Assembly (NCBI GenBank): GCA_032358165.1 | Contig: JAALGY010000051.1 | Location: forward strand, 1,178,001 to 1,242,000 | From: Diplosphaera chodatii | Taxonomy: Eukaryota > Chlorophyta > Trebouxiophyceae > Prasiolales > Stichococcaceae | Direction: 5' to 3' | DNA length: 64,000 nt | In this document: positions 42,433 through 54,320 of the stretch, one piece after another | Numbering within the stretch: the stretch's first letter is position 1 | Layout of the letters: every line of letters begins with the position of its first letter | Translations under genes and position numbers: made by a program | Notes under the pieces: generated by a model | Seen by the model: the letters and a program-made list of their open reading frames with translations, nothing else | What the model was told of the DNA's origin: nothing | Database searches by the model: none

Positions 42433-45252
42433 ATGGCTGCGCACGTCACGCCGCGCACCATCGTGCAGTATGGAAGCATGCTGCTCACCATTGTGGTGGT
42501 GTACAACCTTGGCCGGCATCTTCGGGCAGGCGACGGCCCCAGGTCTTCCTCTGCCTGATGTTCGGGCCTTGAAGCTATGAACAACGATACTGCATGCCTG
42601 TGCACACATGCACCTGTACCGCTGCTGATGCCACACTTGCCAGGCTGCGGGTGGGGCTGCACGACACTCAGACCTCCCTGCTGCGACTGCGCAGCAAAGC
42701 GGAGCGGGACATCGCCACTATGCTGTCCAGGCAGCAGCGCATGGACGGCGACTTGAAGCAGCTGCGGAACCTGATGGAGGACCTGCGCAGTGATCTGAAG
42801 ACTGCACGCAGCGCACAGGTCCGCAAACATACCCTGATGCGTAGACAACTGCTAGTAGACGTGAAGGTTTTCTGGTCAGGCATGCTCTGGCGCCTTGGCG
42901 TCTTGCCTCTTACGTTCCTGGCAATGGCACTCAGCCATGCCAGCTGTCTGACCATTCTGAACCGTGCCCACTGCGCAGGCAGACACCGTCAAAGCAGTGC
43001 GAGAGGCGGCCGAGCAGGAGGCCAGCAAGCAGGTGGCGGCGGTGGTGTCGGAGCTGAAGAGCGGCCAGTCGGCGCTGGCCAAGCTGGGCAGGGTAGCGGA
43101 GGCGCAGCAGCAGCAGATCGAGGCTGTGCAGGTGCCGCTTCCCAAGAACGTACTCTTCACTGCTGCCTACAGCCCGTGGGCACTGCTTCACGTGATCGTA
43201 GGACTGACTGACAGCCGACTACTGCAGGCCAAGCTACACATGGCCGTCCATGCGGACTCGCAGCACGAGGCGGCACTGCTGGCTCTGAGAGAGGTGCGGG
43301 CTGCGTCCCGCTCTTGCCAGGTCGTGCTTGAGCTGGTGCAGTGACCCAAGGCGTATGGTCTTTGGCAAAGCACACACGCTGTGTGCCTCGCAGGAGCATG
43401 CAAAGCACCTCGCTGGCAGCAGCAGAGCGGAGCGGAGCGTGCGAGAGCAGGAGGCCAAGACAGGCGGTGCGACATTGGGCACAGCGCAGCAGGAGCAGCT
43501 GCGGCGCGGGGGCAACAGCAAGCAGCTGGGCAGGAAGCATGGCGCTGCGCTGCTGCCAAAGCGCGGGGCATCCTCGGACGCAACCAGCACCGGCGCATCC
43601 GCTGGCGGCGGCGGCAGCCGCCTGAGCATCGCACAGCGTGCAGGGCTGCGTTCAGATGTCGGTAACACTGACATCAGCACCGGCAGTGGCAGTCTGGACA
43701 GCAGCCAGCTGGGCGGCACCGCACAGCTGGACCAGCATGCCAGGCAGCAGGTACGCGCTCAGCAGTCACCTGCGAGTCAGGTCTCAGCACCATTCCCAAG
43801 TGTTTGAAGCCGAGCCTCGCTTGCGTGCTGCATGCCCTACAGCTTCATGTCCCTGCGACAACAGGTGCTGGCAGGGCGCGACCCGCTGAAGATTGTGGCT
43901 GCGCACCAGGCGGGCGCCCCGGCAGCAGCGCCGGAGGACACCGCCCAGGACTCGGCAGCCTTGCTGGATGCGCACGCGGCGGTGCTAGCAGCCAAGAAGG
44001 CGCAGCATGCAGAGCGGCAGCAGGCGGCCACTGGGGAGGCTGCCGGCCTGGCTGGCGGCGGAGGCATTGCAGGTACATGGCATGAGGTCGTTGGCACAAG
44101 ATGCAAGGCACACGTTGTGCACATTGCGACCTCCAAGGGCTCTGCCCGGCGTCAGCAGCCAGCGTGCATGCTGGTGGCATGTGCCCGAGTGTGCACAGGG
44201 GCCCTGCACATATGATGCTGATGCCTGTAAGGCGATGCCCATCGGACACCGACCTGGCCTGCAGGAGCGGTGTCGGGCATGACGGCCAACCGGCCCACGG
44301 GCGCGCCGGGGGCTGAGGAGGCTGCGGCGCCCGCTGCAGGCGGCCTCACCGGCGCGGCGCTGGCGGACCCGGTCCAGGCGGTGAGCGCCGGCTGAAATGG
44401 AGAATTGCTGCACCACCACTGTGCAGCTGGCCCGGGCTGCACATGTCTTGAAAGCACCCGCTCTACAGACAGATGTTTGCGTTGCCGCAGGTGCAGGACC
44501 AGGCGCAGCTTGCGGCCGGTGCCGGCGAGCGCGCCCTCGTCGGCGCAGCGGGCAGCCTGCGCAGGCAGCGCGACGCTGCGGCTCCAGCCTCGGCGGCCGC
44601 CACCGCCGAGGTCAGCGCCAGGGAGCTGGTGCGGGCCCTGGACCGGGGGGGCGCCGGCGCGACGGCCCCCGCAGACGGCAGCAGCGGGCTCGGCGGGGTG
44701 CATGCCGACCCAGCTGCAGCCCGGGCGGCGATGCTCGGCGCTGCCAAGGCGGCGCGTGCAGCGCAGAGCGCTGAGCTGGGCGACACAAGCGCCGGCGGCG
44801 ATGGAGTTCAGGATGCAGCAGCAAAGCAGCGGGCCGCCATCATGGCGGCAGCGGGCAAGGCAGCCCAGGAGCAGCGTCTGGACGCGCTTGCGGGCGGGAG
44901 TGGCAGCACCCGCGGCAGCAGAGGGTCCGAAGACAGCAGCGGCTCGGGGCTGGACATCAGCAGCCTGCAGCGGGCGGCGGCCGTGCGACTTGGGGGCGGC
45001 AACGATGACATTGGCAGTGTCTTTGGGTCGACTGGGTCAGGGGGCCTTGGTGGTGATACTAGCAGCCTGGGCAGCGGCAGCAGTGTGTCTGGGGCTGCAG
45101 ACAGCGCCAGCAGCAGCGTGGGACGCAAGTCACCTAGCAGCAGTCAGTCAGGCGATGGTACAGCAGACCCGCTCGAAGCCTTCGAGGCTGTGCTGAATAG
45201 CAGGGCCGATTCAAAGCCCAAGCTTGGCACTGATAGCGTCGACCGCCGATAG
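42433..45252 (+). CDS. N-terminally membrane-anchored coiled-coil, Ala/Gly/Ser-rich protein of unknown function
   Basis: Starts at ATG 42433 (MAAHVTPRTIVQYGSMLLTI) with one membrane helix (SMLLTIVVVYNLG) and no charged leader, as in type II signal-anchored Golgi proteins. After splice 42542/42644 a coiled coil runs over about 110 residues: LRLRSKAERDIATMLSRQQR, KQLRNLMEDLRSDLKTARSA, EAAEQEASKQVAAVVSELKS and RVAEAQQQQIEAVQ. The remaining ~500 residues are low complexity, rich in Ala, Gly, Ser and Gln, with repeated AA(A/K)xAR patterns. The last exon runs from about 44492 to TAG 45250-45252. No catalytic domain is seen. The layout recalls Golgi tether or GOLM1-like proteins, but that is analogy only. 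Strongly compositionally biased frames on the opposite strand are shadows. Confidence 0.7.
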
Positions 45253-45852
45253 AGAGCTCACCGAAAGTACAGCGGTATGCTGGGCTTGGCAACTGTGGGA
45301 GAACAAAGGAACGCCGTCTGAAGGGCACTTCTGGGGTGTGAACATCAGAGTGGTTTGTGCTAATCAGGAGAGTGACCTCCCATGCTAGTCGGCATACGAT
45401 ACTACTCGCTTAACGGCGCCTTGATCATCAATGGCAACACAGACATCATTGCGCATCAATCTGCAGCAACATACGGTAGCTGCCCCAACGAGAAGCATAA
45501 AGAAGCCTGACCATCCAGGTGCTCGCAGATACTGTACAGAGAGTGTGTGAAACATATGAACTCCCGTTCTCCATCGTGCACTAGAAGTGATAGTGACGCC
45601 AGAGTGCAGCACCAGGGGCCACTCGTCCAGGCAAAGCGCTATTGGCCATAACAACCCCACAAACCACGGCAGGTCATGAATGATGAATGTACTGTCACCC
45701 GTTGACCACTGCCCTCTCGTGTCGGACAGTTTGGCCTGGGCAGACTGCATCAACTGCAGTGGTTTGCCAGCTCGTTTCTGAGGGGCTGCCTGTGCACAGC
45801 TGTCACGCATGGCGAGCTGCCGCTGATGTCTGTGCTTCGCACAAGCGGTGGT
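45253..45852. other. Convergent 3' intergenic region, coiled-coil gene / polyQ gene
   Basis: 600 bases between converging stops. A/T-richer than the genes; no exon, repeat or motif recognised. Confidence 0.4.
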
Positions 45853-47143
45853 TCACGACTTCACCCGCTTGCGGGCGGGCTGCTCGACCTCCCCGCTGTG
45901 GCGCGCCTCCCTGCCAGCCGCCTGCGAGCCGCCGGCGCCGCCCCCGGGCGAGTGCTGCGTGCCCGTGCTGCCCGCGACGCCACTCAAGCTGACCAGCACC
46001 TCGGCTGCGTAGGCGGCACACCGTTCGCCGGCCAGCGACTTGTTGCCCAGCCCCCGGCGCGCCTCCATATCATCAATGTACCCCGCAACCTGCAAACTCA
46101 TCATGTGTAACATGATTTATGTTGCATCTGCAGTGTGAATGGCTGGCAGCGCAAGTGACGTGCTCCACACAAACAGCAGGATGAGATGCACACACTGCTG
46201 CTGCACGCTGACGGGCCTGACGTCCGAGCCTCACCTCTTCAGCAGGCAGCCAGAAGGTGGAGCCGTCTTCTGGAAAGCGAATCACGACTGCGCCAGAGTG
46301 CGCTGGGTCCTTTCGCTTCACGACCGCGCGATAGAAGAGGTCCGGCACCTGCAGCAGCAGCAACGTCACGTCAGCGTGCTGGGGGTGCCATTGCATGTGC
46401 AGGCAATTTGAGTTCAAGCTGCGCACCTGAATATCAAACACCGAGGCGGGTACATCTACCTCCCGGCCTATGAGGTCTGCATAGATGCCTCCCCGCCCTT
46501 TCTTCTTCCTGTAGTGGAAGCAAGGTGCCGGATGCTCAGCAGCAATTCGCCGTGTCCGGTCCGCCGATTTGGCGCAGCTGCAGGAGCACCTAAAAGATGG
46601 CCCATCTAGCTGCAAGCTATGGCCACCGCATGTTCTGAGGCGGCCTCACCTTCTGGAGCCCTTCCCAGACTGCTGCACAGGGGGCGGGCTGCTGCCGTTG
46701 GGATCGTCCTCGGGCGGCGCCGCGGTCGTGCCCGAGTTGACCGGCGCTGGAGACGTCTCGCCGTCTGGCAGGTCGCTGCCTGCATCCGCCGTCAGGCCGT
46801 CGCTGTCGCAAGGCTGCACCGCCTCCTGCTGCTGCTGTTGTTGCTGCTCCTGCTGCTGCTGCTGCGGCGCTGCCTCCTCTTTTGCGTCCGTGCGCAGCGG
46901 GGCGTCACCGGTGCGGGGCGTGCTCCTGCACACGGCGTCAGGCGGCACAGCGGCCGCCTTCCGCGGGCTGGCGAGCTCCGCCGACAGGCTCGCCTGGGCT
47001 GACAGCAGGCTCAGCGCGTTGTCGCCCCAGCTGCCGAACGGGTCCCCGAAGTGCAGGCCCAGCCGCTGCGCCTTGCCACAGCTGGGCTGCTGCTCTCGGC
47101 GTAGCGCCTGCCTGCCCGCCGCCGCGCCGGACAGCCGTGCCAT
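45853..47143 (-). CDS. PolyQ-containing, probably nuclear protein of unknown function
   Basis: Four exons keep frame (46650-47143, 46427-46508, 46235-46348, 45853-46089) and give 308 residues. The N-terminal ~160 residues are disordered with a glutamine run (QQQQQEQQQQQQQ near 46830-46865). A basic patch (SRRKKKGRGG) then leads into the only ordered-looking module, about 70 residues: IYADLIGREVDVPASVFDIQ, VPDLFYRAVVKRKD, VVIRFPEDGSTFWLPAEEV. Its alternating hydrophobic strands and FWLPAEEV end recall small Tudor/PWWP-like barrels, but I cannot assign it. The tail ends in RKRVKS, a likely nuclear signal. ATG at 47143 is the first Met of the open frame. Confidence 0.7.
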
Positions 47144-48410
47144 GACCGTCGAGCTCCGACAGGGGGCCTGTATTGCGCGGCCTGCGTGCACATGCAGCTG
47201 CCAAGGTCAAGGTCAAGTATTTCAACTTGTCATTATTGAGGCTGCCGAGCAGCGTGCTCCGCGCAGCGAAAGCTGCCACATGCTATCACAACGGGGTGCA
47301 AGCAGTCATCCGTGGTGCTTTATGTGGCTCGTAGCCTGCAGCAAGCTCCAATTGCAGGGTTGCACGTTGTTAGGCAGAGGTCGGCCTGCTGATGGAGCAG
47401 GCTTGGGACAACACAGACCCAGTGTGGGGCACGACCGCCACAGAGACCGTTCAGACGTGCAAAAAACTCGAACGGCGGACGGCGGTTGCGTGCATTGGGC
47501 GGAGCATCCCAAGCTGGGCTAAATCTGCAGCTGCAACACACCTCAAGGGCACGCGAGCGCTGACAGGCTGTTCTACCGCAGCTGCTGCAGCAAAATAGCA
47601 ATCGATAACTCTGTTGTTATCGTCACAGCCGCACAACAGACGGTGCTGAGGGGCGCTTCTTCCAGCGCTTGGCAAGCGGCATGAAGCAGTTGCCAAGCAG
47701 CCGACAGTCCGCCCACCAATGGACACCGGACGGAAGAACAGCACGGCGCATTGATGAGCTTCAGCGATTCGGATGCTTAGCAGTTAGCGCGTGCTCGTAC
47801 CTGCTGCCAAGCGCTGTTGCCTGGGCCCACCAGCGACAGCTGTGCAACGCCGACGTGGAGTCGGTTTGCCCGCCTCAGGCGCTGTTGCGACTTCCTTGAA
47901 GCATTGTCTATCAGAGGACTGCAAATCTGATGTGCCGTGCAACGGGGCTGCCAAGGCGCGTGCGTAAAGCAATATGGCGTGACGTGAACTGGCAACGTTG
48001 CCTTCAGCAGATGGAGATCCGACGTGCGAACGGGCGGCATAAACCCCGGTGGTGCAGGTTCTCCTACTGGAAGTTTCTGCTCCCCTGCATGCATCGACTT
48101 GCATACTTGCATCACTCATGATCCACCTCAGCGCTCTTCAGACTTCCAGGGCGGTCTGCTTGCATGCTAGCAACATGCATCCCGTCCTTCCAGTGCATCA
48201 CAAGCAGAGATGGTCGGGAGTGTTGGACACTGCTGAAGCTACAGGACCGTGCTTTTACAGCCGCAGAATTAAGTCTGTATGCTGTCTGCAAACAAACTAG
48301 ATCCGAAACCCATGCGACGCCAACATGGCGCAAGGGTTTTAGTATGGTTTGATGTTGAATCATCAATCTGCCTGAAGGTTGCATTCCCGTCCTAGAGTAC
48401 GGCACTTGCA
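47144..48410. other. Intergenic region, polyQ gene / PepN
   Basis: 1.27 kb between two minus-strand genes, holding the polyQ gene's promoter and the PepN 3' UTR. Several short frames exist on both strands but none starts with ATG and shows a family signature. No repeat was recognised. Confidence 0.4.
48255..48259 (-). terminator. Candidate TGTAA poly(A) signal for PepN
   Basis: Minus-strand TGTAA about 155 bases past the PepN stop, at spacing similar to the Hsp20 and NDUFB4 candidates. Confidence 0.3.
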
Positions 48411-51400
48411 TCACTCCAGCGACTTTGATGCAATCTCGTACACGTTCTCACTCAGGCCGGTGCCGTTGCTGTTGGCGTCAACGATGCGCAGCAGCTGTTC
48501 CTTCATCTGCTCCTGGCGTTCGGTGTTGAACTTTCGCCACTGCGTGAAGGCGCTTGTCATCCGCGCTGCCACTTGAGGGTTGATCTTGTCCACCTGTATC
48601 GTGTTGTGACAACCTTCACATGTCTTGTTATCCATGAACTTGTGCGAAGGCTTCGTGCAACAGGAAATGATCACCCTTGACTTGTGTGTGCACACCTTCA
48701 AGATTGCATCGCCCATGAACTTGTAGCCGCTGCCATTGGCAGCGTGGAAGTTCACAGGGCTGCGGGCGAAGCCCAGGAACAGGGAGTAGCAGCTGCAGGC
48801 AACACACAGTAGCCTCTTGATTCGGCTACAGCATATCAGGGAGAGGTGACAGGGAGAAGTGACAGCAGTGAATGCTTCAACGCAACGACACTGATACGCT
48901 CGCAAGGAGACGATTTTGCCGGCTCATGCAGGCCACAGCAATACCAATGCAAGCTCGAAGCAAGACGTACTTATTGGGGTTGTTTATGTTGAAGGCCGGA
49001 TGATCCTGCAGCGCGGTGATGGCTGTGACGTTGCCTGGCACATTTGACCCCGCCTGAAGCCCCAGCCACTTCAGCACCACGAGGCTCTGCAGAGGAGCAC
49101 GATGCATGGTGAGCACCCGCACAAGCGTAACATGCATGCGTCCATCAGCATGCGCAGGAAGATGGTGGGCTTGCAGATGCAGTGCTTGCAGCTGGAGGTG
49201 CAGCCTTGCCTCATCCTTCCACTCCTCGTAGAACTCATTGAGGGCTGCCTCCCGCTCATCGCCTGCATGCACCAGGCCATGAGACGCAGTTGATGCAGGT
49301 TACATGCTGGTTATGGCAGTGGTTCACATACCCAGGAGCCATCACGTTTTCACCATGATACAGGGTGTCCGTATCAGAGTTGCCCCTTTGCATGCCGGCC
49401 GGTCGGCACCTGAGGTGTCGGCCAGCGTGGCCAGCATGGCAATCTTGTCCGTCATGTTCGTGGCGCCTCGGAAGCGCTTCAGCACATCTGCTGTCACAGC
49501 ATCGTCCTTCAGCATTGCCAGGTACATCAGCGCCTTGTTCTTGATTGACCTGCACAATGACACGACTCATGAGTACATATGTAGCGCAGCCAAGGGTGCA
49601 CAGGTAGAGGCCTAGCTGCTGGCTACATGCTAGACAGATATTTACGTCAGATCAGGGATGGGCAAGCAAGTCCAAAGTGCAACAGTCACAACAAACAGCA
49701 TCTGAGCACGGCACAGAGCATACCGGCGCGCTGCCGACTTGAAGTCGGGAGAGTACTCGCCCTGCAGTTGCGCATCCTGGGCTGCAACAATCGCCTCCAG
49801 CTCGGGGCGCAGCTGAGACGCCACCTTCTTCAGGATTGCCTTTCGCACCTGCAGATATACATCAAACTTATCAGCCCCCTTTGTCATGACATGTGCAGGC
49901 ATACATGCACCGATAGTCACTTGGGCGCTGCCAAACAGTACACCGGCAGTATGAAACGAACAAGCAACAAAATTGAGCGATGATGTTGCTGGCCATACAG
50001 AGGCCTTGCGCGCACCTCATACAGCAGCAGAGGGTCTGCATCCGCGATGTCGTCCACCAGCTCGCTGCTGGACGGCAGGGACACCGCAGCAGAGACGAAG
50101 GCGCCGTCCGCTGACGGGTCTGTGAGCACCGCGCGGTACGCATCCACCAGTGCGGGGGACACGCCGCCTGCCTGCCTGATGCGGTCCTCCACGCTGCCGT
50201 CCTGCAGGACAACATGATGCAAACTGGCTGCTGAATGCCCATGTCGCCCGAGACCGAGCTTCAGCTGCTGAGTACAGGCAAATCAGCCAGGCTCGTTGCC
50301 TGATCCAGCATTTGCCGCTGTGCAGCAACAGAAGGTGCAGGAGACGTGCAGCCCAGCACCTGGGACGAGGCTGCTGCCACGTATAGCGATAGCAGCAGCT
50401 GCCGGCCAAGGCGCTGTGACGCCTCCCACCGCGAGAACAGGTCTGTGTCGTTCGCCAGCAGGAAGGTTAGGTCCTCGTCCGTCTGGCCCGACACCTGGCA
50501 AAATAATAGATGATCCTCAGGTGATTTACTGCTGTAGCCAATGCCACTTCTTGATGGCTTGCCAGAAGCTTTACAGCTGTTTGTCCTGGCATGGTGGGTA
50601 GGTTGTCTTGCTGATTGCCTGTACCTCCATCTTGACAGGCGCCGAGAAGTTGCGCAGCAGCGATGGCACAGGCTTGGCTGGCACGCCCTCAAAGACGAAG
50701 CGTTTCTCCGCAGCATCCACTCGCAGCACTGTCGATGTGCCCAGGTCCTTGGACTCGCCCTGCATGGTTACACCTCCTGTGTCAGTGTGTCAGGGCCGGG
50801 ACAGGTGCTTGTCGAGGCTGTCAGCCCCGACGACGGTCTTGTGTTGCGTGCTGATCAAGCCCCTGAAGACAAGCAATCCACACCTGCAGCCTGAGTTGCA
50901 GCTCCTTCCCGTCTGGGCCCAGCAATGCGACCGTTAGCGGGATGAGGACGGGCTGCTTGCTTGACTGCCCGGGCGTCGGCGGCAGCGCCTGCTTCACGTC
51001 AAGTGTGAAGGTCTGGTTCCCCTCGTCATAGCTCGAGTCGACTGTGAGCGTCGGTGTGCCTGCCTGCTCGTACCACCTGCAGTAACCAGATCGACAGGTG
51101 TACAGCCGCCGTGAGGCACAGGGCACACGTGGGAGCACTGTCTCCTATCGATTGTGAAAGGTTGAGAAAAGTTTCAAGCGTAGAAGTTTCAAGCAGAGCT
51201 GCACAGGCTCATCCCATGTGATGCAGCTGCAGGCGCACCGGCTCATGAGGGACAGGTCCTCGCCATTGGCGTCCGCCATGGCTGCCAGGAAGTCATCGCA
51301 TGTCACCGCGCTGCCATCATGTCGCTCGAAGTACAGGTCCAGGCCCTACGGTGGGACAACTCCAATTTTTGTTCGGCTCGCATGAAAGCAATCTGAATGT

Positions 51401-54320
51401 CTATGCTGCACCATGATAGACAGGCACTGGCCACCTGCATAGCGCCAGGACATCCAGACCAGACACATGTGACGGCAAGCTAGCGGTGGTGTGCTCAGGA
51501 CCAAACGCACAGCCATACATCAGCGTTGAATGTCAACACCGACCAGCCCGGGAGAGCATTGAGCTCAGCTTCTGCATGCCCACAAGTCATCACCTTGCGG
51601 AAGCCGGCCTTCCCGAGCAGCGTCTGGTAGATGCGCACGACCTCAGCGCCCTTCTCATACACGGTGAGCGTGTAGAAGTTGTCCATCTTCAGGTAGCTGT
51701 CCGGGCGGATGGGGTGCGCCATCGGGCCGCCGTCCTCGGCGAACTGGCTCGCCCGCAGCATGGCAACGTCGTTGATGCGCTTGACGGCACGCGACGTCTG
51801 GGTGGCCGTGAACTCCTGCAGCCGCACCGTCCAGCTTTGTCAGATCAGGGACACTCGATTTGTGCCAGCATCCGAGCAGCGTCAATCCTTATTGGTTGTA
51901 CGTCGTCAGTTATAGCACCTGGTCCCTGAAGACCGTGAGGCCCTCCTTGAGCGTCAGCTGGAACCAGTCGCGGCATGTCACACGGTTGCCCGTCCAATTG
52001 TGGAAGCTGCGGGCAGCACGAAAATCACAGTTGGCATTGGTCCAGCCCACCTTGCCACAGCATGCTTGAACTGGACAGGATGTGCCAGGTCACTATCACG
52101 CTGTGATAGTAGAGAAAGCACAGGAAAACAGCTGACAGCTAGGAGCTCACTATTCATGTCCAACGACACCCTCAATGCGCTCGTAGTCCATGTCTGTCGC
52201 TGTCTCTGGTGACGCCAACACCAGCCTGAGGGTCGACAGATCACACTTTGCTGAGATGTGAAACCATTCGCTGTGCAGGCAAGAATCAGCAACACCTGGG
52301 CCGACGCGAACCCCACAGACACACTAACAACGACCGGCGCACCTCGAGTTGAAGATGTTGAGGCTCTTGTTCTCCATGGCACCCATGTTAAAGTCGTCAA
52401 CCTGTGTAATTTGAACTCAGAGTCAGACAGCTGCCTACTTGGAGCATTGCAGCAGAGTGCTGTTATTGCACGAGGCAACATGCATGCTCACCGCCACAAT
52501 GTTGAACAGATCCAGGTCGTATTCGAGGCCGAATGTCTCCTCGTCCCACCTGCAGACATGACCGACGTGTTTCAGGCATTGGCTGTGCATGCACGAGGTT
52601 GACGCACATGCTTCCATGTGCAGGATCAGGATGGTACTGCCAGAGAGCAGCATCAGTGTCACATCATCGCGCACTTCATGGCCTCCTTCAGCGACCGCAT
52701 GGCCCAGTGGACCTTGCCAATGTTACGGTCCTGCACATACAGCGCCAGGTCCACCTGCGCACGCATCCGCACGAATGTCTCGACGGACCCGTGGTTGCAA
52801 TGTGTCATCGTCTGATCTGCACGAGGCACTGCTGTCTAGCGGCAGATGCGTCTTGGGTGGGATATGCACCTTGCGACCGGACATGGTGGTGAACTCATCG
52901 CGGTGCACTGCCAGGTCGCCAGCCACCAGGGCAAACAGGTAGCATGGCTTCAGGAAAGGGTCCTCCCACACCGCAAAGTGCCTGCAGACATGAGGATGTG
53001 TGAGCAGGAATCACACTTGCGCTCACGAGCAATCGAAGTTGAATGAGAATGCAGACTGCAACCATGTGGCTCTGCATAGGTCTAGATGATCGCTGGTGCA
53101 AGTATCAAGCTCATACTTGCTGCTGTCCAGGTCGCCGGACTCGATGAGATTGCCATTGCTGAGCAGCACCGGGTACTTCTCCTTGTTGGCCTCGATGCGT
53201 GTCGTCATCTTGGACAGTACATCAGGGCGGTCATAATAGAAGGTGATGCCGCGGAACCCCTCTGCCTCGCACTGCGTGCAGAAGTTGCCTGCAGAGGAAG
53301 GGCAGTGCACCCTGCTGTGCAACCAATGTTGGGGCGTGGATGCTGTGTCGCCATTGCCACAACGTCTGAGGAACGTATTTCTGTGATGCACTGCACGATG
53401 CGCTGCAGCCTTGCAGCACGCTCACCACTGGACTTGTACAGCCCCTCAAGGCTAGTGTTCTCCTGCGGCTTTAGCTCCGTCTCGATCTCGACCTGCACAA
53501 GTGCCGCCGCTATGTATGGCAATGCAAAAGCAGCGGGCCATGTTGAAGCATGCCTCATATAAACCTGCAAGTCTGCTGTGCACCCAGATCATTACAGCAC
53601 AGTGATGCATATCCACCTGGAAGGAGCCGGGAGGTGGCGACGGGATGGTCAGGCTGTCCGGGGCCAGCTTGTAGTCGCCCTCTGACAGCGCCTTGCCGCC
53701 CACCTTGACGGACAAAAGCTTCACGTCCTTGCGCCCTGCAGGAGCATGCGTAGGGTGGGCGAGGGTGGCGCTGTCGCAGCCCTGCTGATGGACTTCAGGA
53801 GCGGTGTCAGCTTATGTGCGACACGGTGGCACAGCCCAGGCGCCGCCCTTCCCCACCATTCAGGAAGATCTCAGGCGGTGTAGAGCCCTCGTAAGCTGGT
53901 GCAAAGTCCAGGACCGAGCGCACGCGCGACGATTCCTCGTCCAGTAGGAAAGTCAGGTGCACCTGCAATGAGACCAGCACCGGAAAGCATGACACTGCTG
54001 GCTAGACGCGCCCAAAAGTTTGCACACTGAGGGGAACATGCGCATCTTCTGCTGACCTGCCCCTCTTTTCGGCAACAAAATATGGCTGCAGACCCACCTG
54101 GTCAACCTTGTACGGCACAGGCTTGTAGTCCTTGCGGTATTTTGGCGTTGGGTTGGCTCCAGGTGTCGCCATATCGACCTGTGGTGGTCATGCACAGCCT
54201 ATGAGCATGGTGGTTGATAACATGTGTACATGAAAGAGAGTCACCCACGATGCGATTCACAGCAGTGTCCACCTTCTCGGTCTGAACCGGCGGGTCGGGC
54301 GCGGTCACCGATGCCGACAT
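48411..54320 (-). CDS. Aminopeptidase N, PepN type (M1 zinc metallopeptidase)
   Basis: Removes N-terminal residues from peptides. About 18 minus-strand exons carry the bacterial/plant PepN layout. They start with [14 protein letters not shown] near 54.1 kb. The N-terminal barrel has [13 protein letters not shown] blocks near 53.9 kb and [38 protein letters not shown] near 53.25 kb. Substrate block [15 protein letters not shown] is near 52.37 kb. The zinc site is rebuilt across a splice: EGVVGHE near 52.17 kb joins [20 protein letters not shown] near 52.0 kb, giving HExxH and the distal Glu in [24 protein letters not shown] is near 51.67 kb. The DUF3458-type C-terminal domains end at [10 protein letters not shown] with TGA at 48411-48413. 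ATG 54320 ([18 protein letters not shown]) is the visible in-frame Met. The frame stays open upstream (APRTLPSSFTLQRQRACT) after a CAG acceptor near 54394, so a longer form with an organelle presequence is likely. Confidence 0.9.

Noticed and set aside
43188..43719. Long minus-strand frames opposite the coiled-coil gene (also at 43845-44419 and 44808-45128)
   Set aside because: They are Pro/Ser/Cys-rich shadows of the Ala/Gly/Gln-rich plus-strand exons, with no family signature or splice logic.
46569..47522. 317-residue plus-strand frame opposite the polyQ gene
   Set aside because: It is the antisense of the polyQ exon (CAG runs read as Cys/Ser) and runs through the real gene's start and splice sites.
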